In this document: piece after piece, positions 35,968-44,865 of the stretch
How the letters are laid out: the number at the start of each line of letters is the position of its first letter
Numbering within the stretch: the first letter of the stretch is position 1
Assembly: GCF_008691045.1 (NCBI RefSeq)
Contig: NZ_VMSO01000011.1
Location: 1 to 64,000 of the forward strand
Origin: Mediterraneibacter catenae
Lineage (GTDB): Bacteria; Bacillota; Clostridia; Lachnospirales; Lachnospiraceae
Direction: 5' to 3'
Length of the DNA: 64,000 nt
Translations under genes and position numbers: made by a program
Notes under the pieces: model-generated
What the model was told of the DNA's origin: nothing
Databases searched by the model: none
The model's input: the letters and a program-made list of their open reading frames with translations, nothing else

Positions 35968-37092
35968 TTAATCCAGCTGATAGATATGGGACAGTTCCTT
36001 TTTCACTGATGCTGCCGTGTATGGCTGCGCCATGCGGAAACCGTTTTCCCCCAGTTGTTCCGCGAGTTTGCGGCTGCTGTATATTTTCTTTATCGCCTCT
36101 GCATATTTTGCGGGTGAATCCGGCGGGACGAGATATCCGTTATATCCTGTCCGCACCAGTTCTCTGTGTCCTCTGTTGACAGAAGCAACCACCGGTTTGC
36201 AGCAGAGCATCGCTTCCAGTATATTCAGCGGAAGTCCTTCCCGGTAGCTGCAGGATACGACGAGATCTGCCGCCGGCGTGACCTTTTCCAGATCGGTGCG
36301 GTATCCCAGGAGCCGCACTGCATCCTCCACGCCCAGCTCTCTGATCTGCATTCTCAGTTCCTGCTCCAGCGGCCCGTTTCCCGCCAGCAGGATCTTAAGT
36401 CCGGGAATCGATTCTTTCAGTTCAGCCGCCGCCTTGATCAGTGCTTTCTGATTCTTGTTCTGGTTCAGTTCTCCTGTACACAGAATTACAAAATCTGAAT
36501 CCTTAAGCCCCTCCTTGCTTCGCATCTGAAGCTTTTCAGCGTCAGATACAGCATGATACCGTTCGGTGTAAACGCCGACGCCATGGATATGCTCCACATT
36601 CGTATGAAATTTCTGTCCGGCAAGCCGCCGGTCTTCTTTCGTAATTGTGATCAGCGTATCGCAGAATCCTGCCATTATCTTCTCAACAGGATAGAAGACC
36701 AGCCAGTTTTTCTTTGAAGCGCCTTTATAGAAATGAAAACCATGCGCCGTATAGAACACTCTCGTCCCCTGTTTTCTTGCTTTGACCGCGGCAAGGCGGG
36801 AAACGATCCCGCCCATGGGGGTATTGCAGTGGACCACATCATAGGTATCTGCCGCCAGGATCTTCTTCAGCTGAAAATATGCCTTCACATTATCCGGACT
36901 CTTCGGAGACCGGGAAAAAGGCACGTCAAATACTTTATCTGCAAAATCAAGAGACAATCCGTTCTTCTCTCCAAGATTGTTCCTTGCCGCCACATGCAGT
37001 TCATACCCGTGCTCATGCAGAACTTCTGCCAGCGGACGGTGAAACTGGGCGATATGACTTTGTACAGTTGCTGTCAATAATACTTTCTTCAC
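35968..37092 (-). CDS. Glycosyltransferase family 4 (GT-B)
   Basis: About 374 residues. VLLTATVQSHIAQFHRPLAEVLHE-type start, VVHCNTPMGGIVSRLAA, CTGELNQNKNQKALIKAA and SCSYREGLPLNILEAMLCCKPVV are GT4 features of the EpsD/WbpH style. The GTG at 37092 follows AAGGGGG and is preferred; an ATG at 37116, two bases from the antiporter stop, is possible. Confidence 0.88.
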   Translation of the reverse strand: MKKVLLTATVQSHIAQFHRPLAEVLHEHGYELHVAARNNLGEKNGLSLDFADKVFDVPFSRSPKSPDNVKAYFQLKKILAADTYDVVHCNTPMGGIVSRLAAVKARKQGTRVFYTAHGFHFYKGASKKNWLVFYPVEKIMAGFCDTLITITKEDRRLAGQKFHTNVEHIHGVGVYTERYHAVSDAEKLQMRSKEGLKDSDFVILCTGELNQNKNQKALIKAAAELKESIPGLKILLAGNGPLEQELRMQIRELGVEDAVRLLGYRTDLEKVTPAADLVVSCSYREGLPLNILEAMLCCKPVVASVNRGHRELVRTGYNGYLVPPDSPAKYAEAIKKIYSSRKLAEQLGENGFRMAQPYTAASVKKELSHIYQLD

Positions 37093-37117
37093 AGGATCCC
37101 CCTTGATCATACTCATC

Positions 37118-38503
37118 CTACATAACCAGCCCCGCGATCAGGAATGCCGCACAGGAAATCACCAGCGACAGAACCGCATACGGGATCTGCGTGTAAACAT
37201 GCTCCATATTTTCTATCCCGCACACACTTGATGTGAGAACCGTAGCGTCTGAATAGAAACATGCATGGCTGCAGAATGTGCCGCCGCATACAATTGCCGC
37301 CATAACGAGCAGAAGGTTTGCTCCCACAGCCGCTCCCAGCGGGATAATGATAGGAGCGCAGACCGCAGGTATTCCCCAGTTGCTTCCGGTTATAAACCCA
37401 AGACCTGCCACAGTAATAAATGCGATTACTGGGAAAAGCCTGGCGCTCACAAGCGGTTCAATGATCCCTATAACATATTCTGACAACATCAGATCCTCGG
37501 AAGCCTGCCGCATGAACAGTGCCGCGATAATGATTGCGAGAGACGGCATCAGATCGGCGAATCCTTGGATCCACAGATCGCAGAACTGCCCTCCGCCCAT
37601 CTTTTTCCTTGGTATATATAAAATACCGCATACTAAAATAGAGGCGATCAAGGCAACAAACATATCATCCGCCACAAACTGAACAATGATCATTACTGCG
37701 ATCGGAAGGATAAAATCCCATATATTTGCCCCGGAATCAATTGAGTCAGAAGCTTCTTCCTCTTTCTGGTTGAACCGCTCGCTTGCTTCACTGTATACTC
37801 TTCCGGTCAGCCTTGTCCTTTCATAAGCCTTTTTCATCGCCCCCAGTTTTGGAACAATACCGAAAATGAAAAGCGGAACGATCAGCACAGCTGCTATTGC
37901 ATAAAACATATACGGAATCGTATGGATATATGTCTGTATCGCACTGCCATACCCCAGCGCCTGTATACTTTCCTGCTCATAAAAGACGCCGGAAAAGAAA
38001 ATTGCCCAGGTAGAAAACGGAAGCAGCACGCACACCGGCGCTCCGGTTGAATCGATGATATACGCCAGCGCCTCCCGCGGCGCTTTTCTCTTATCTGCAA
38101 GCTTTTTCGTGCATGCGCTTACCGTAAGGATATTCATATAATCATCTATAAAAATAATGATGCCGAGTATCCACGCCACAAATAGTGTTGACTTTTCTGT
38201 CTTGCATATTTTCCCCAGGAACCTGGCAAAAGCATGTGTTCCCCTGGCTTTGTTTATCAGGGCGATAAGACTCCCGAAAAGGCCGCACACGACAACCAGC
38301 CACATGGTATCATAATCTGTCACCACACTGAAAAAAGAATCGGTAACAGTTGTAACAAAATTTTCTCCGCCGGATATGCATATGATCAGATAAGAAACAA
38401 TAACTCCGATTAGCAGAGCCTCTGTTGTGCGTTTTGTTTTGACAGCTGTCACGATCACCAGTATCGCCGGAAGCAGCGTCAGTATCCCATATCCATAATC
38501 CAT
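37118..38503 (-). CDS. NhaC-type Na+/H+ antiporter family membrane protein
   Basis: 461-residue transporter with about eleven hydrophobic segments: YGILTLLPAILVIVTAVKTK, VVCGLFGSLIALINKARGTH, GIIIFIDDYMNILTVSACTK, and GSNWGIPAVCAPIIIPLG are features of the NhaC/MleN superfamily, some of which move organic acids such as malate-2-H/lactate. It sits inside the glycan operon with a 15-base spacer to the asparagine-synthetase-like gene. A role in supplying an organic acid for the acid-ligating genes next to it is possible; ordinary ion exchange is the plain alternative. Confidence 0.85.
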   Translation of the reverse strand: MDYGYGILTLLPAILVIVTAVKTKRTTEALLIGVIVSYLIICISGGENFVTTVTDSFFSVVTDYDTMWLVVVCGLFGSLIALINKARGTHAFARFLGKICKTEKSTLFVAWILGIIIFIDDYMNILTVSACTKKLADKRKAPREALAYIIDSTGAPVCVLLPFSTWAIFFSGVFYEQESIQALGYGSAIQTYIHTIPYMFYAIAAVLIVPLFIFGIVPKLGAMKKAYERTRLTGRVYSEASERFNQKEEEASDSIDSGANIWDFILPIAVMIIVQFVADDMFVALIASILVCGILYIPRKKMGGGQFCDLWIQGFADLMPSLAIIIAALFMRQASEDLMLSEYVIGIIEPLVSARLFPVIAFITVAGLGFITGSNWGIPAVCAPIIIPLGAAVGANLLLVMAAIVCGGTFCSHACFYSDATVLTSSVCGIENMEHVYTQIPYAVLSLVISCAAFLIAGLVM

Positions 38504-38518
38504 AATCTATGTCCTCAG

Positions 38519-40138
38519 CTATAACTTTATTTTTGAAAATATCTCAAGGTACATTCTGACAATAAATGCACGAAAACTTGTATGCGAGATATCTTTGATC
38601 ACAATTCCCGTTTCAGCAATCCGCGGTTCCATATAGGTAATCAGATCCTTTGGAATTGCATCCGTCTTTCTCTTTTCGAGCGGAACCGTCAGCATTCTCT
38701 CCAGATATTTCCGATTGTTGAAAGGTATCGTTATGTCATATGAAACACGGTGTTCTGAAGTCAGGAATACTCCCTCTCCGCCGCTCCATGCAAATTCCCA
38801 GAAATAGAGTTCCAGCCACGATAACTGATCGAACGTTTTTTTACTATAATATCGTTTCAGATAATCTGCAAAAACTTGATCTGTCTCTTTTATAAGCCAC
38901 GGAGATACATATACCTTATGCATAGCTCTCCAGTAACTCGGGAACGGATATTTCGGGAATTTTTTCTTATTATACTTATTGTAGTACCATCCGCGCCCCA
39001 TCTCATTTACCCAGGACTTGACTTCAATATCACAGGGCGGGTTCTGTGAGAAATAAAGCCTTTTTTTAAGGTCATTCGTATTATTTTCTCCAATACATCC
39101 GGCATTACACTCCATGACCTTCTTAAACACATCCAGATGCTCATACCCTTCCCATTCATCAGGAATCCTGTAAAGTTCATGTCTAAGCCCCAGATACGAG
39201 CAGATCTTTTCAGCCGCTTCGGCATCAACAGATTCATCAATATTTGAAATATAACTGAAATAAGAAAACCTGTCATAAATCCCGTTTGCACACGACAGCG
39301 CCGTCATGCTGTCCCTGCCGCCGGTCACAGAAACGGATACTTTTTTATCCGGCCATTTATCCGCAATACATTTCATTGTATTGCCCATGATCCTTCCGAG
39401 TTCTTTTATTGTTTCCTGATACTCTTCTTCGGTCTTTGTCTCTTCCACCTCATGGAACGGATAATAACGTTTTACGTTTATTTCCCCCGAACTTTCCGCA
39501 TACACACCTGCACAGTTCGGCTGCATCCTCCGAAGTTCCGGAAACGGCGACAGATCTCCCGGAAGCCATGTTCCCCAGTAATGCCAGAATCTGCTGCGGA
39601 CCAGTTTCTGCACATATGGGCTCTGATGAAAACCTTTCAGATCGGCTGCCAGCTTGCTGTGGGATGTAAGAAACAGTTTCCCGTCTGCTGTCCCGTGATA
39701 GACCAGCTGCATTCCGGCACAGTCGGTGGAATATACGACTCCTTTCTCCGTAATATAACCGACACAGAAAACACCTGTCAGTTCACTCTCCGCCTCCCAG
39801 AAGGATTTAATCCCGTTTTTTAAAGCTTCTGACAATTCTATTAAAATCTCTTCCTCATCCGTTTTCATTCGAAACGGATTGTAGGCATGTCCAAATAAAA
39901 ATAAAGTATGCTTCTCATCAGAATATGTATAGACGTTTGCGTCCTTATGTATGTAGATATCATACTCATTATTTCCCTCTTTTACACTTTGGACTTTCCA
40001 GTTTCCATAGAAAGGGTAACCTTCTGTATCATATTTTCCATCATTTGTAAGCAGAAACCCTCTGCAGTAGAGTTTTTCTCTAAACTGAGGATTCTGATCC
40101 AGAATTTTTTTCATCTCATCCGCTGAATAATATGCCAT
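38519..40138 (-). CDS. Asparagine-synthetase-like ATP-dependent amidoligase
   Basis: 539 residues. The N-terminal part resembles the AsnB class II fold (YSTDCAGMQLVYHG, LFLTSHSKLAADL) but has no Cys at position 2, so it should lack glutaminase activity. The C-terminal part is the PP-loop ATPase (VSVSVTGGRDSMTALS, with Thr in the SGGxDS motif), which adenylates a carboxylate. With no ammonia supply of its own it may join a carboxylate to a sugar amine. The ATG at 40138 follows AAGGAGA. The next two genes upstream make or reduce a hydroxy acid, which supports that role. Confidence 0.8.
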   Translation of the reverse strand: MAYYSADEMKKILDQNPQFREKLYCRGFLLTNDGKYDTEGYPFYGNWKVQSVKEGNNEYDIYIHKDANVYTYSDEKHTLFLFGHAYNPFRMKTDEEEILIELSEALKNGIKSFWEAESELTGVFCVGYITEKGVVYSTDCAGMQLVYHGTADGKLFLTSHSKLAADLKGFHQSPYVQKLVRSRFWHYWGTWLPGDLSPFPELRRMQPNCAGVYAESSGEINVKRYYPFHEVEETKTEEEYQETIKELGRIMGNTMKCIADKWPDKKVSVSVTGGRDSMTALSCANGIYDRFSYFSYISNIDESVDAEAAEKICSYLGLRHELYRIPDEWEGYEHLDVFKKVMECNAGCIGENNTNDLKKRLYFSQNPPCDIEVKSWVNEMGRGWYYNKYNKKKFPKYPFPSYWRAMHKVYVSPWLIKETDQVFADYLKRYYSKKTFDQLSWLELYFWEFAWSGGEGVFLTSEHRVSYDITIPFNNRKYLERMLTVPLEKRKTDAIPKDLITYMEPRIAETGIVIKDISHTSFRAFIVRMYLEIFSKIKL

Positions 40139-40167
40139 CTTATTTCTCCTTACTGTCTCACTATAAC

Positions 40168-41091
40168 TCACACAGTATCTTTAAGCATCTTCTCTAAATT
40201 CCTGTAAATCAACGAAAACATCCGCTCGCTGACATTGTCCCCCACAAAAGAATTATGCGGACAGATGATCACTCCGGGCATCTCCCACAGTTCACTATCC
40301 GCAGGAAGAGGTTCCGTCTCAAACACATCCAATGCCGCACCTCTGAGTTTTCCCTCTTTCAGGCAGCTGGTCAGCGCTTTCTCATCGATAAGCGCTCCCC
40401 TGGCGACATTGACCAGTATACTCCCCTGCTTCATAAGCCCCAGCCTGTCCGCATTCAGTAACCCTCTTGTTTCTTCCGTCAGTGCGATACACAGGATAAT
40501 GATATCCGTTTCCGACAGAGCTTCATTGAGACGGTCTAATGGAAGCCAGCGGCTGATAACGCCGTCCTCTTCTACTCTGCTTCGGTTCACAGCGGTAATC
40601 TCTGTCCCGAATGCTGCCAGCCGCTTTGCTGTCTCATGCCCTACATCGCCGTAACCGATGATACATACTTTTTTCCCTGTCAGTTCCAGCAGCGAACGGT
40701 CTTTTCCCCACGTATGCTCTTGCTGTTTTCTGAAAAAGCTTTGAGCATTCTTACAAATCTCCAGAATACTCATAACCGCCCACTCTGCCATGGGAATGCT
40801 GTAGACTCCCTTTGCATTATAACAGTGAATATGATGTTTCTCCATATATTCTGCGGGAAGTCTGTCCAGTCCGGCGCTGGTCGCCTGTACCATCTTCAGC
40901 TTTTTAAATTCTGCAATGTCATTGTGCAGAAACAGACCGTTGCAAACAACAGCATCAAACTGGTCAGCCGGAACACCAATGGGTTCCAGCTCATTTTTAA
41001 CAAATGTAACTTTCCATCCCAGCTTTTCAATCATATGAATCTGTTCTTCTGTATACTGATATGATCCTGTCAGAAGCACCTGTCTCTCCAT
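40168..41091 (-). CDS. D-isomer specific 2-hydroxyacid dehydrogenase
   Basis: 307 residues. VCIIGYGDVGHETAKRLAAFG is the NAD(P) loop; VNVARGALIDEKAL, the active-site Arg/Glu region ILCIALTEETRGLL, and CPHNSFVGDN with its catalytic His fit the family. It interconverts a 2-keto acid and a 2-hydroxy acid. The ATG shares one base with the aldolase stop (TGATG) and follows AGGAGA, so the two are coupled. Confidence 0.9.
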   Translation of the reverse strand: MERQVLLTGSYQYTEEQIHMIEKLGWKVTFVKNELEPIGVPADQFDAVVCNGLFLHNDIAEFKKLKMVQATSAGLDRLPAEYMEKHHIHCYNAKGVYSIPMAEWAVMSILEICKNAQSFFRKQQEHTWGKDRSLLELTGKKVCIIGYGDVGHETAKRLAAFGTEITAVNRSRVEEDGVISRWLPLDRLNEALSETDIIILCIALTEETRGLLNADRLGLMKQGSILVNVARGALIDEKALTSCLKEGKLRGAALDVFETEPLPADSELWEMPGVIICPHNSFVGDNVSERMFSLIYRNLEKMLKDTV

Positions 41092-41921
41092 CACTTTTCT
41101 CCTGCAATCTCGTCTACAATCCTCTTTATCTCGCGCTGATTCTGTTCAAAGTATTCTTTCTTCCCCAACTTCTTTTTTTCAAAGACTTCCTGCTCAAATT
41201 TTCTTATCTCTGCAATACCTTTTTCAAAAATCTGCTGTATTTCTTTGCAGTCTGTAATTTTTTCTGCATTGCAAAAGCTGCGTGACAATATCGCCATTGT
41301 AGAATCCAGCCTGTAATGTTCCCTTATAATCCGCTCTGCCGGAAGTGCGCCGCCTCCTAGTGCGGCGATTCCCCCAAATCCATATTTCTTATTACTTAAC
41401 TTTAGTTTTGAACAGATCTTCTCCACTGTTCCGTCTGCCAGAAGTTCAAACATAAATTTTCTGTGATATCCGAGATGAAGATCATTGAGCCCGATATGCA
41501 CCTCATCAATACCGTCAAGTCCTAATATTTCATCCAGCAGTTCCACCGCTTCCGGAGTCTCCAGCAGAAGGGTTGTCTTTACTCTTCCGGCAATGATATC
41601 AAGGAAGCGCTTTACTTCTTCAACTGTTTTGAAGTAAGGCAGCATAACCACATCTGCACCCTGCTCGATCACTTTGTTAATTTCATTCTCTGAGCCGGGA
41701 TATATCTTATTTATTCGGACAAGCAGTTCAGCTTTTGTAAGAACCGTTTTTACTTCTCCGATATCGCTGATACTGTGAAATGACTTCACTGTATCCATAT
41801 TATGCTGCCGTTCCTCTTTACCAACCGTCTCAAGATCAATAAATATACGGTCAACACCGGCATTTTCAGCAATTCTAGCAATCTCCGGATTATTTGTAAT
41901 ATACATTAAGGTTAATGACAT
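41091..41921 (-). CDS. HpcH/HpaI aldolase/citrate lyase family protein
   Basis: 276 residues, TIM-barrel aldolase. VDRIFIDLETVGKEERQ, GADVVMLPYFKTVEEVKRFL, LLLETPEAVELLDEIL (metal-binding Glu) and EVHIGLNDLHLGYHRKFMF (Asp pair) mark the family, which joins pyruvate or acetyl units to aldehydes or cleaves such products. In this operon, next to a 2-hydroxyacid dehydrogenase and an amidoligase, it probably builds an unusual acid for attachment to the glycan; inference from context. Confidence 0.85.
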   Translation of the reverse strand: MSLTLMYITNNPEIARIAENAGVDRIFIDLETVGKEERQHNMDTVKSFHSISDIGEVKTVLTKAELLVRINKIYPGSENEINKVIEQGADVVMLPYFKTVEEVKRFLDIIAGRVKTTLLLETPEAVELLDEILGLDGIDEVHIGLNDLHLGYHRKFMFELLADGTVEKICSKLKLSNKKYGFGGIAALGGGALPAERIIREHYRLDSTMAILSRSFCNAEKITDCKEIQQIFEKGIAEIRKFEQEVFEKKKLGKKEYFEQNQREIKRIVDEIAGEK

Positions 41922-41926
41922 ACTAA

Positions 41927-42571
41927 CTATTCATCTCCATTGTATTTTACATTTTGTTTTATTACTGTCTCTCCTGTGTTTTCATTATCATCATTTCGGA
42001 GAATCTTCAGGAATGTCATAAAGAAGATTTTCAGATCAAGCCAAAATGAAATATGCCTTACATACCAGACGTTCAGTTCTATTCTCTTATTCCATTCCAC
42101 ACTTTTACGGCCGTGTATCTGCGCCCAGCCGGTTATCCCGGGTCGGACGTCAAACATATGCAGCTGTTCCTCAGTATACTTATCAATTGTCCACGGGTGA
42201 TAAGTGAGCGGCGGCCGGGGGCCTATCAGGCTCATATCGCCTTTAAGGATATTGTATAATTGAGGAAGTTCGTCTATACTGGTTGCCCGGATGAACTTCC
42301 CCACCCGTGTCACACGCGCATCATCTTTTCCTGAGTATACCCCGCTCCCGGTATGTTCTGCTCCGGTGCACATGGAACGGAATTTAGCTATTTTAAATAC
42401 TTTTCCATCCTTACCGATACGCTCCTGCATAAATAAAACTTTGCCCGGGGAGTCTATTTTTATCAGTATTGCCGTCAATAACATGATTGGACTTGCAATA
42501 ACCAGCCCAACACCTGAAACCGCAATATCCATTCCCCGTTTAAACGCCATATATTTCTTATGCTTCATCAT
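41927..42571 (-). CDS. Priming sugar transferase (undecaprenyl-phosphate sugar-1-phosphate transferase)
   Basis: 214 residues, short monotopic phosphoglycosyl transferase. One N-terminal hydrophobic helix (MDIAVSGVGLVIASPIMLLT), then PGKVLFMQERIGKDGKVFKIAKFRSM-type core, RVGKFIRATSIDELPQL with the catalytic DE pair, NILKGDMSLIGPRPPL and RPGITGWAQIHGR. It loads the first sugar phosphate onto undecaprenyl phosphate, starting the repeat unit. Second gene of the operon; start abuts the dehydratase stop. Confidence 0.95.
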   Translation of the reverse strand: MMKHKKYMAFKRGMDIAVSGVGLVIASPIMLLTAILIKIDSPGKVLFMQERIGKDGKVFKIAKFRSMCTGAEHTGSGVYSGKDDARVTRVGKFIRATSIDELPQLYNILKGDMSLIGPRPPLTYHPWTIDKYTEEQLHMFDVRPGITGWAQIHGRKSVEWNKRIELNVWYVRHISFWLDLKIFFMTFLKILRNDDNENTGETVIKQNVKYNGDE

Positions 42572-44506
42572 TTATTCAACTGCCTCTGCTCTTTTTATGT
42601 CATTTTCACCTGCTTGGTTTATGTCCTCTTCCTGCTCGACCTTTATATTATACTCCGGTACAATCCCCTTAATCTCCTCCCGGATATCCCGGCTCTCCTC
42701 ATACGCCTTCTCGATCACCCCGTTGATCTTCCTGCTCATCTCATCCACATCTATCTCACCCATCTGTGCCACGAAGATTCTCTCGTTCTCCGTCTCCACC
42801 AGATTATCTTCATCGATCAGCAGCTCCTCATACAGCTTCTCTCCCGGCCGCAGTCCTGTGAATTCAATCTTGATATCCTCCCCCGGCACATGTCCGGACA
42901 GGCGGATCATTTTCTTTGCCAGATCCAGTATCTTGACCGGCTCTCCCATATCCAAGATGAAGATCTCTCCCCCCTTTGCATAAGCGCCACACTGGAGCAC
43001 CAGATTCACGGCCTCCGGTATCGTCATAAAATATCGAATGATATCTGGATGTGTCACCGTCACCGGGCCTCCGTTTTTGATCTGCTGACGGAAGATCGGG
43101 ATCACACTGCCGTTGCTGCCCAGCACATTGCCAAAACGTACTGCTGCATATTCGGTCTGTGACACTTGTGAGAAGATCTGGATGATCATCTCGCAGATCC
43201 GTTTGGACGCCCCCATCACATTTGTCGGACGCACCGCTTTATCAGTCGAGATCAGTACCATTTTCTTCACATGGTACTTATTCGCAGCGCTCGCCACATT
43301 ATATGTCCCAAGTACATTATTTTTGATCGCCTCATCCGGGCTGTCCTCCATCAGCGGTACATGTTTATGCGCCGCCGCATGATATACAATATCCGGACGA
43401 TACGTCTCAAAGATATCTTCGACACGCTTTTTATCACGCACAGACGCAATCAGCGTTTCCAAGTTGAGGTTCGGATAATTCTTCTTCAGTTCAAGCTGGA
43501 TGTCATAAGCATTGTTTTCATAGATATCCACAATGATCAGCTGTCTCGGCTCATGCAGTGCCACCTGTCGGCAGATCTCGCTTCCTATAGAGCCTCCGCC
43601 TCCGGTCACAAGTATGGTCTTTCCTGTAATATAACTTCCGATCGTCTCCATATGCAGGTCGACCGGTTCTCTTCCAAGCAGGTCCTCAATGCTTACATCC
43701 CGCAGCATAGAGATATCTACTTCCTGATTGACCATCTGATAGATGCCCGGAAGCATCTTTATCTTGCAGGCTGTCTCCTGGCAGATCTCAAGCAGTTCAT
43801 GCTGCTTCTCATCCTTCAGCGTAGGAATGGCGATTATGATTTCCTCAACGCCATATTTTTTCGCCATTTCCGGAATGTCTTCTTTATTTCCCACAATCGG
43901 GATTCCCTGCAGGTAAGTTCCTATTTTCTTCGGATCATCATCTATAATACACGGAACCTTACGGTTCAGATGCTTGCTGTTCTTCATCTCACGGACAAGC
44001 ATGTATCCTGCCGCACCCGCGCCTACCACCATCGTCACAACCGGCTTTGTCTGCCAGATGACTTCATGATTGCGGAAGGCAATTCTCAGGAACCTGTATG
44101 AAAATCTTGGCCCTATGATACATACCGCAAGCAGCATCGTATAGATAAATATGTAACTTCGCGGCACCGGACAGTCAAGCAGCTGCATGCCGAAGAATTG
44201 TATAAACGATGAAAGGACGATTGCTACGACTGCATTTTTCAGTTCTTCCAGGCTGGCAAATCTCCACAGACTTGTATAAAGCCTGCAGACAGCATTAATC
44301 AGAAGTGTACATATGACATTTATCCACATATAGCTGCGTATTGATTCCAAAAATACCGGTTCAATGCTTGTAAAGCTAAAATCGAACCGCATCCAGAGCG
44401 CTCCTGCCATACATGCTATGACCAGAACCGCATCAAGCAAAAAAAGAGCCGCTCCTTTAATGACGGCTTCTCTGTTTCGATAAAATCTATGTGTATTGAT
44501 CTTCAT
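42572..44506 (-). CDS. PglF/FlaA1-type UDP-sugar 4,6-dehydratase with membrane domain
   Basis: 644 residues. Four N-terminal transmembrane helices, a nucleotide-binding linker domain (VVTMVVGAGAAGYMLVREM), then an SDR domain: ILVTGGGGSIGSEICRQ, YHAAAHKHVPLMED, ISTDKAVRPTNVMGASKR (Met in place of the usual Tyr, as in PglF/WbpM). It converts UDP-GlcNAc to its 4-keto-6-deoxy form, feeding amino-sugar synthesis, often the priming sugar. First gene of the long operon, with promoter 62 bases upstream and AGGA before the ATG. The last 40 residues are acidic and variable. Confidence 0.93.
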   Translation of the reverse strand: MKINTHRFYRNREAVIKGAALFLLDAVLVIACMAGALWMRFDFSFTSIEPVFLESIRSYMWINVICTLLINAVCRLYTSLWRFASLEELKNAVVAIVLSSFIQFFGMQLLDCPVPRSYIFIYTMLLAVCIIGPRFSYRFLRIAFRNHEVIWQTKPVVTMVVGAGAAGYMLVREMKNSKHLNRKVPCIIDDDPKKIGTYLQGIPIVGNKEDIPEMAKKYGVEEIIIAIPTLKDEKQHELLEICQETACKIKMLPGIYQMVNQEVDISMLRDVSIEDLLGREPVDLHMETIGSYITGKTILVTGGGGSIGSEICRQVALHEPRQLIIVDIYENNAYDIQLELKKNYPNLNLETLIASVRDKKRVEDIFETYRPDIVYHAAAHKHVPLMEDSPDEAIKNNVLGTYNVASAANKYHVKKMVLISTDKAVRPTNVMGASKRICEMIIQIFSQVSQTEYAAVRFGNVLGSNGSVIPIFRQQIKNGGPVTVTHPDIIRYFMTIPEAVNLVLQCGAYAKGGEIFILDMGEPVKILDLAKKMIRLSGHVPGEDIKIEFTGLRPGEKLYEELLIDEDNLVETENERIFVAQMGEIDVDEMSRKINGVIEKAYEESRDIREEIKGIVPEYNIKVEQEEDINQAGENDIKRAEAVE

Positions 44507-44567
44507 AATAATTCCTCATAACTCCCAAAAAATGATTATTATGACTTAATTCCCAGCACTGTCTTAT

Positions 44568-44576
44568 ATTATAGCA
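44568..44576 (-). promoter_or_regulatory. Extended -10 promoter of the main polysaccharide operon
   Basis: TGCTATAAT (-10 TATAAT at 44568-44573 with the TG extension) reading leftwards; the region 17 bases upstream is T-rich without a good -35, as usual for extended -10 promoters. A start near 44561 would give a 55-base leader before the dehydratase ATG. Confidence 0.6.
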
Positions 44577-44793
44577 CAAACCTTTTCCAGAAAAAGCCAA
44601 AAAATATTATTTTCTTTTATTTTGTAATATTTTGCCAATTTTTTCCTTTTTTTGTCAGTCTTCTTACTCTTTATTCCAAATTGACGGCGGACTGTCTTAC
44701 CGCGCCCCTTATTTTATCGCACAACACAGTATCAGACAAGTTATTACACACAATTATTAAAAATTACCAGTCACACACTGTAATGTTCTGATA
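44577..44793. other. Upstream region of the polysaccharide operon, no gene
   Basis: About 220 bases without a coding frame, very AT-rich near the promoter with runs of A and T, GC-richer near 44680-44720. It is the likely place for regulator binding, but I see no repeat or known site. It begins right after the terminator of the preceding operon. Confidence 0.5.
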
Positions 44794-44856
44794 AATAAAG
44801 ACAATCCCGGAGTGGTGCCCTCTATCTCCCGGCACCACTCCGGGATTGTCTTTATT
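44794..44856. terminator. Strong bidirectional terminator between the two main operons
   Basis: A perfect 26-bp inverted repeat (44794-44819 with 44831-44856, ending in AATAAAGAC / GTCTTTATT) around an 11-base loop, GC-rich at the loop end and A/T at the base. It directly follows the LytR-CpsA-Psr gene and separates regulatory genes from the biosynthetic operon. Confidence 0.9.
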
Positions 44857-44865
44857 CCGATATTA

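Noticed and set aside
38519-40138. Asparagine-synthetase-like protein as a lasso-peptide macrocyclase
   Set aside because: Lasso loci have kinase, PqqD and nucleotidyltransferase genes like those here, but this gene is 13 kb away, in another operon, beside aldolase and dehydrogenase genes, and there is no B2 protease or lasso precursor.
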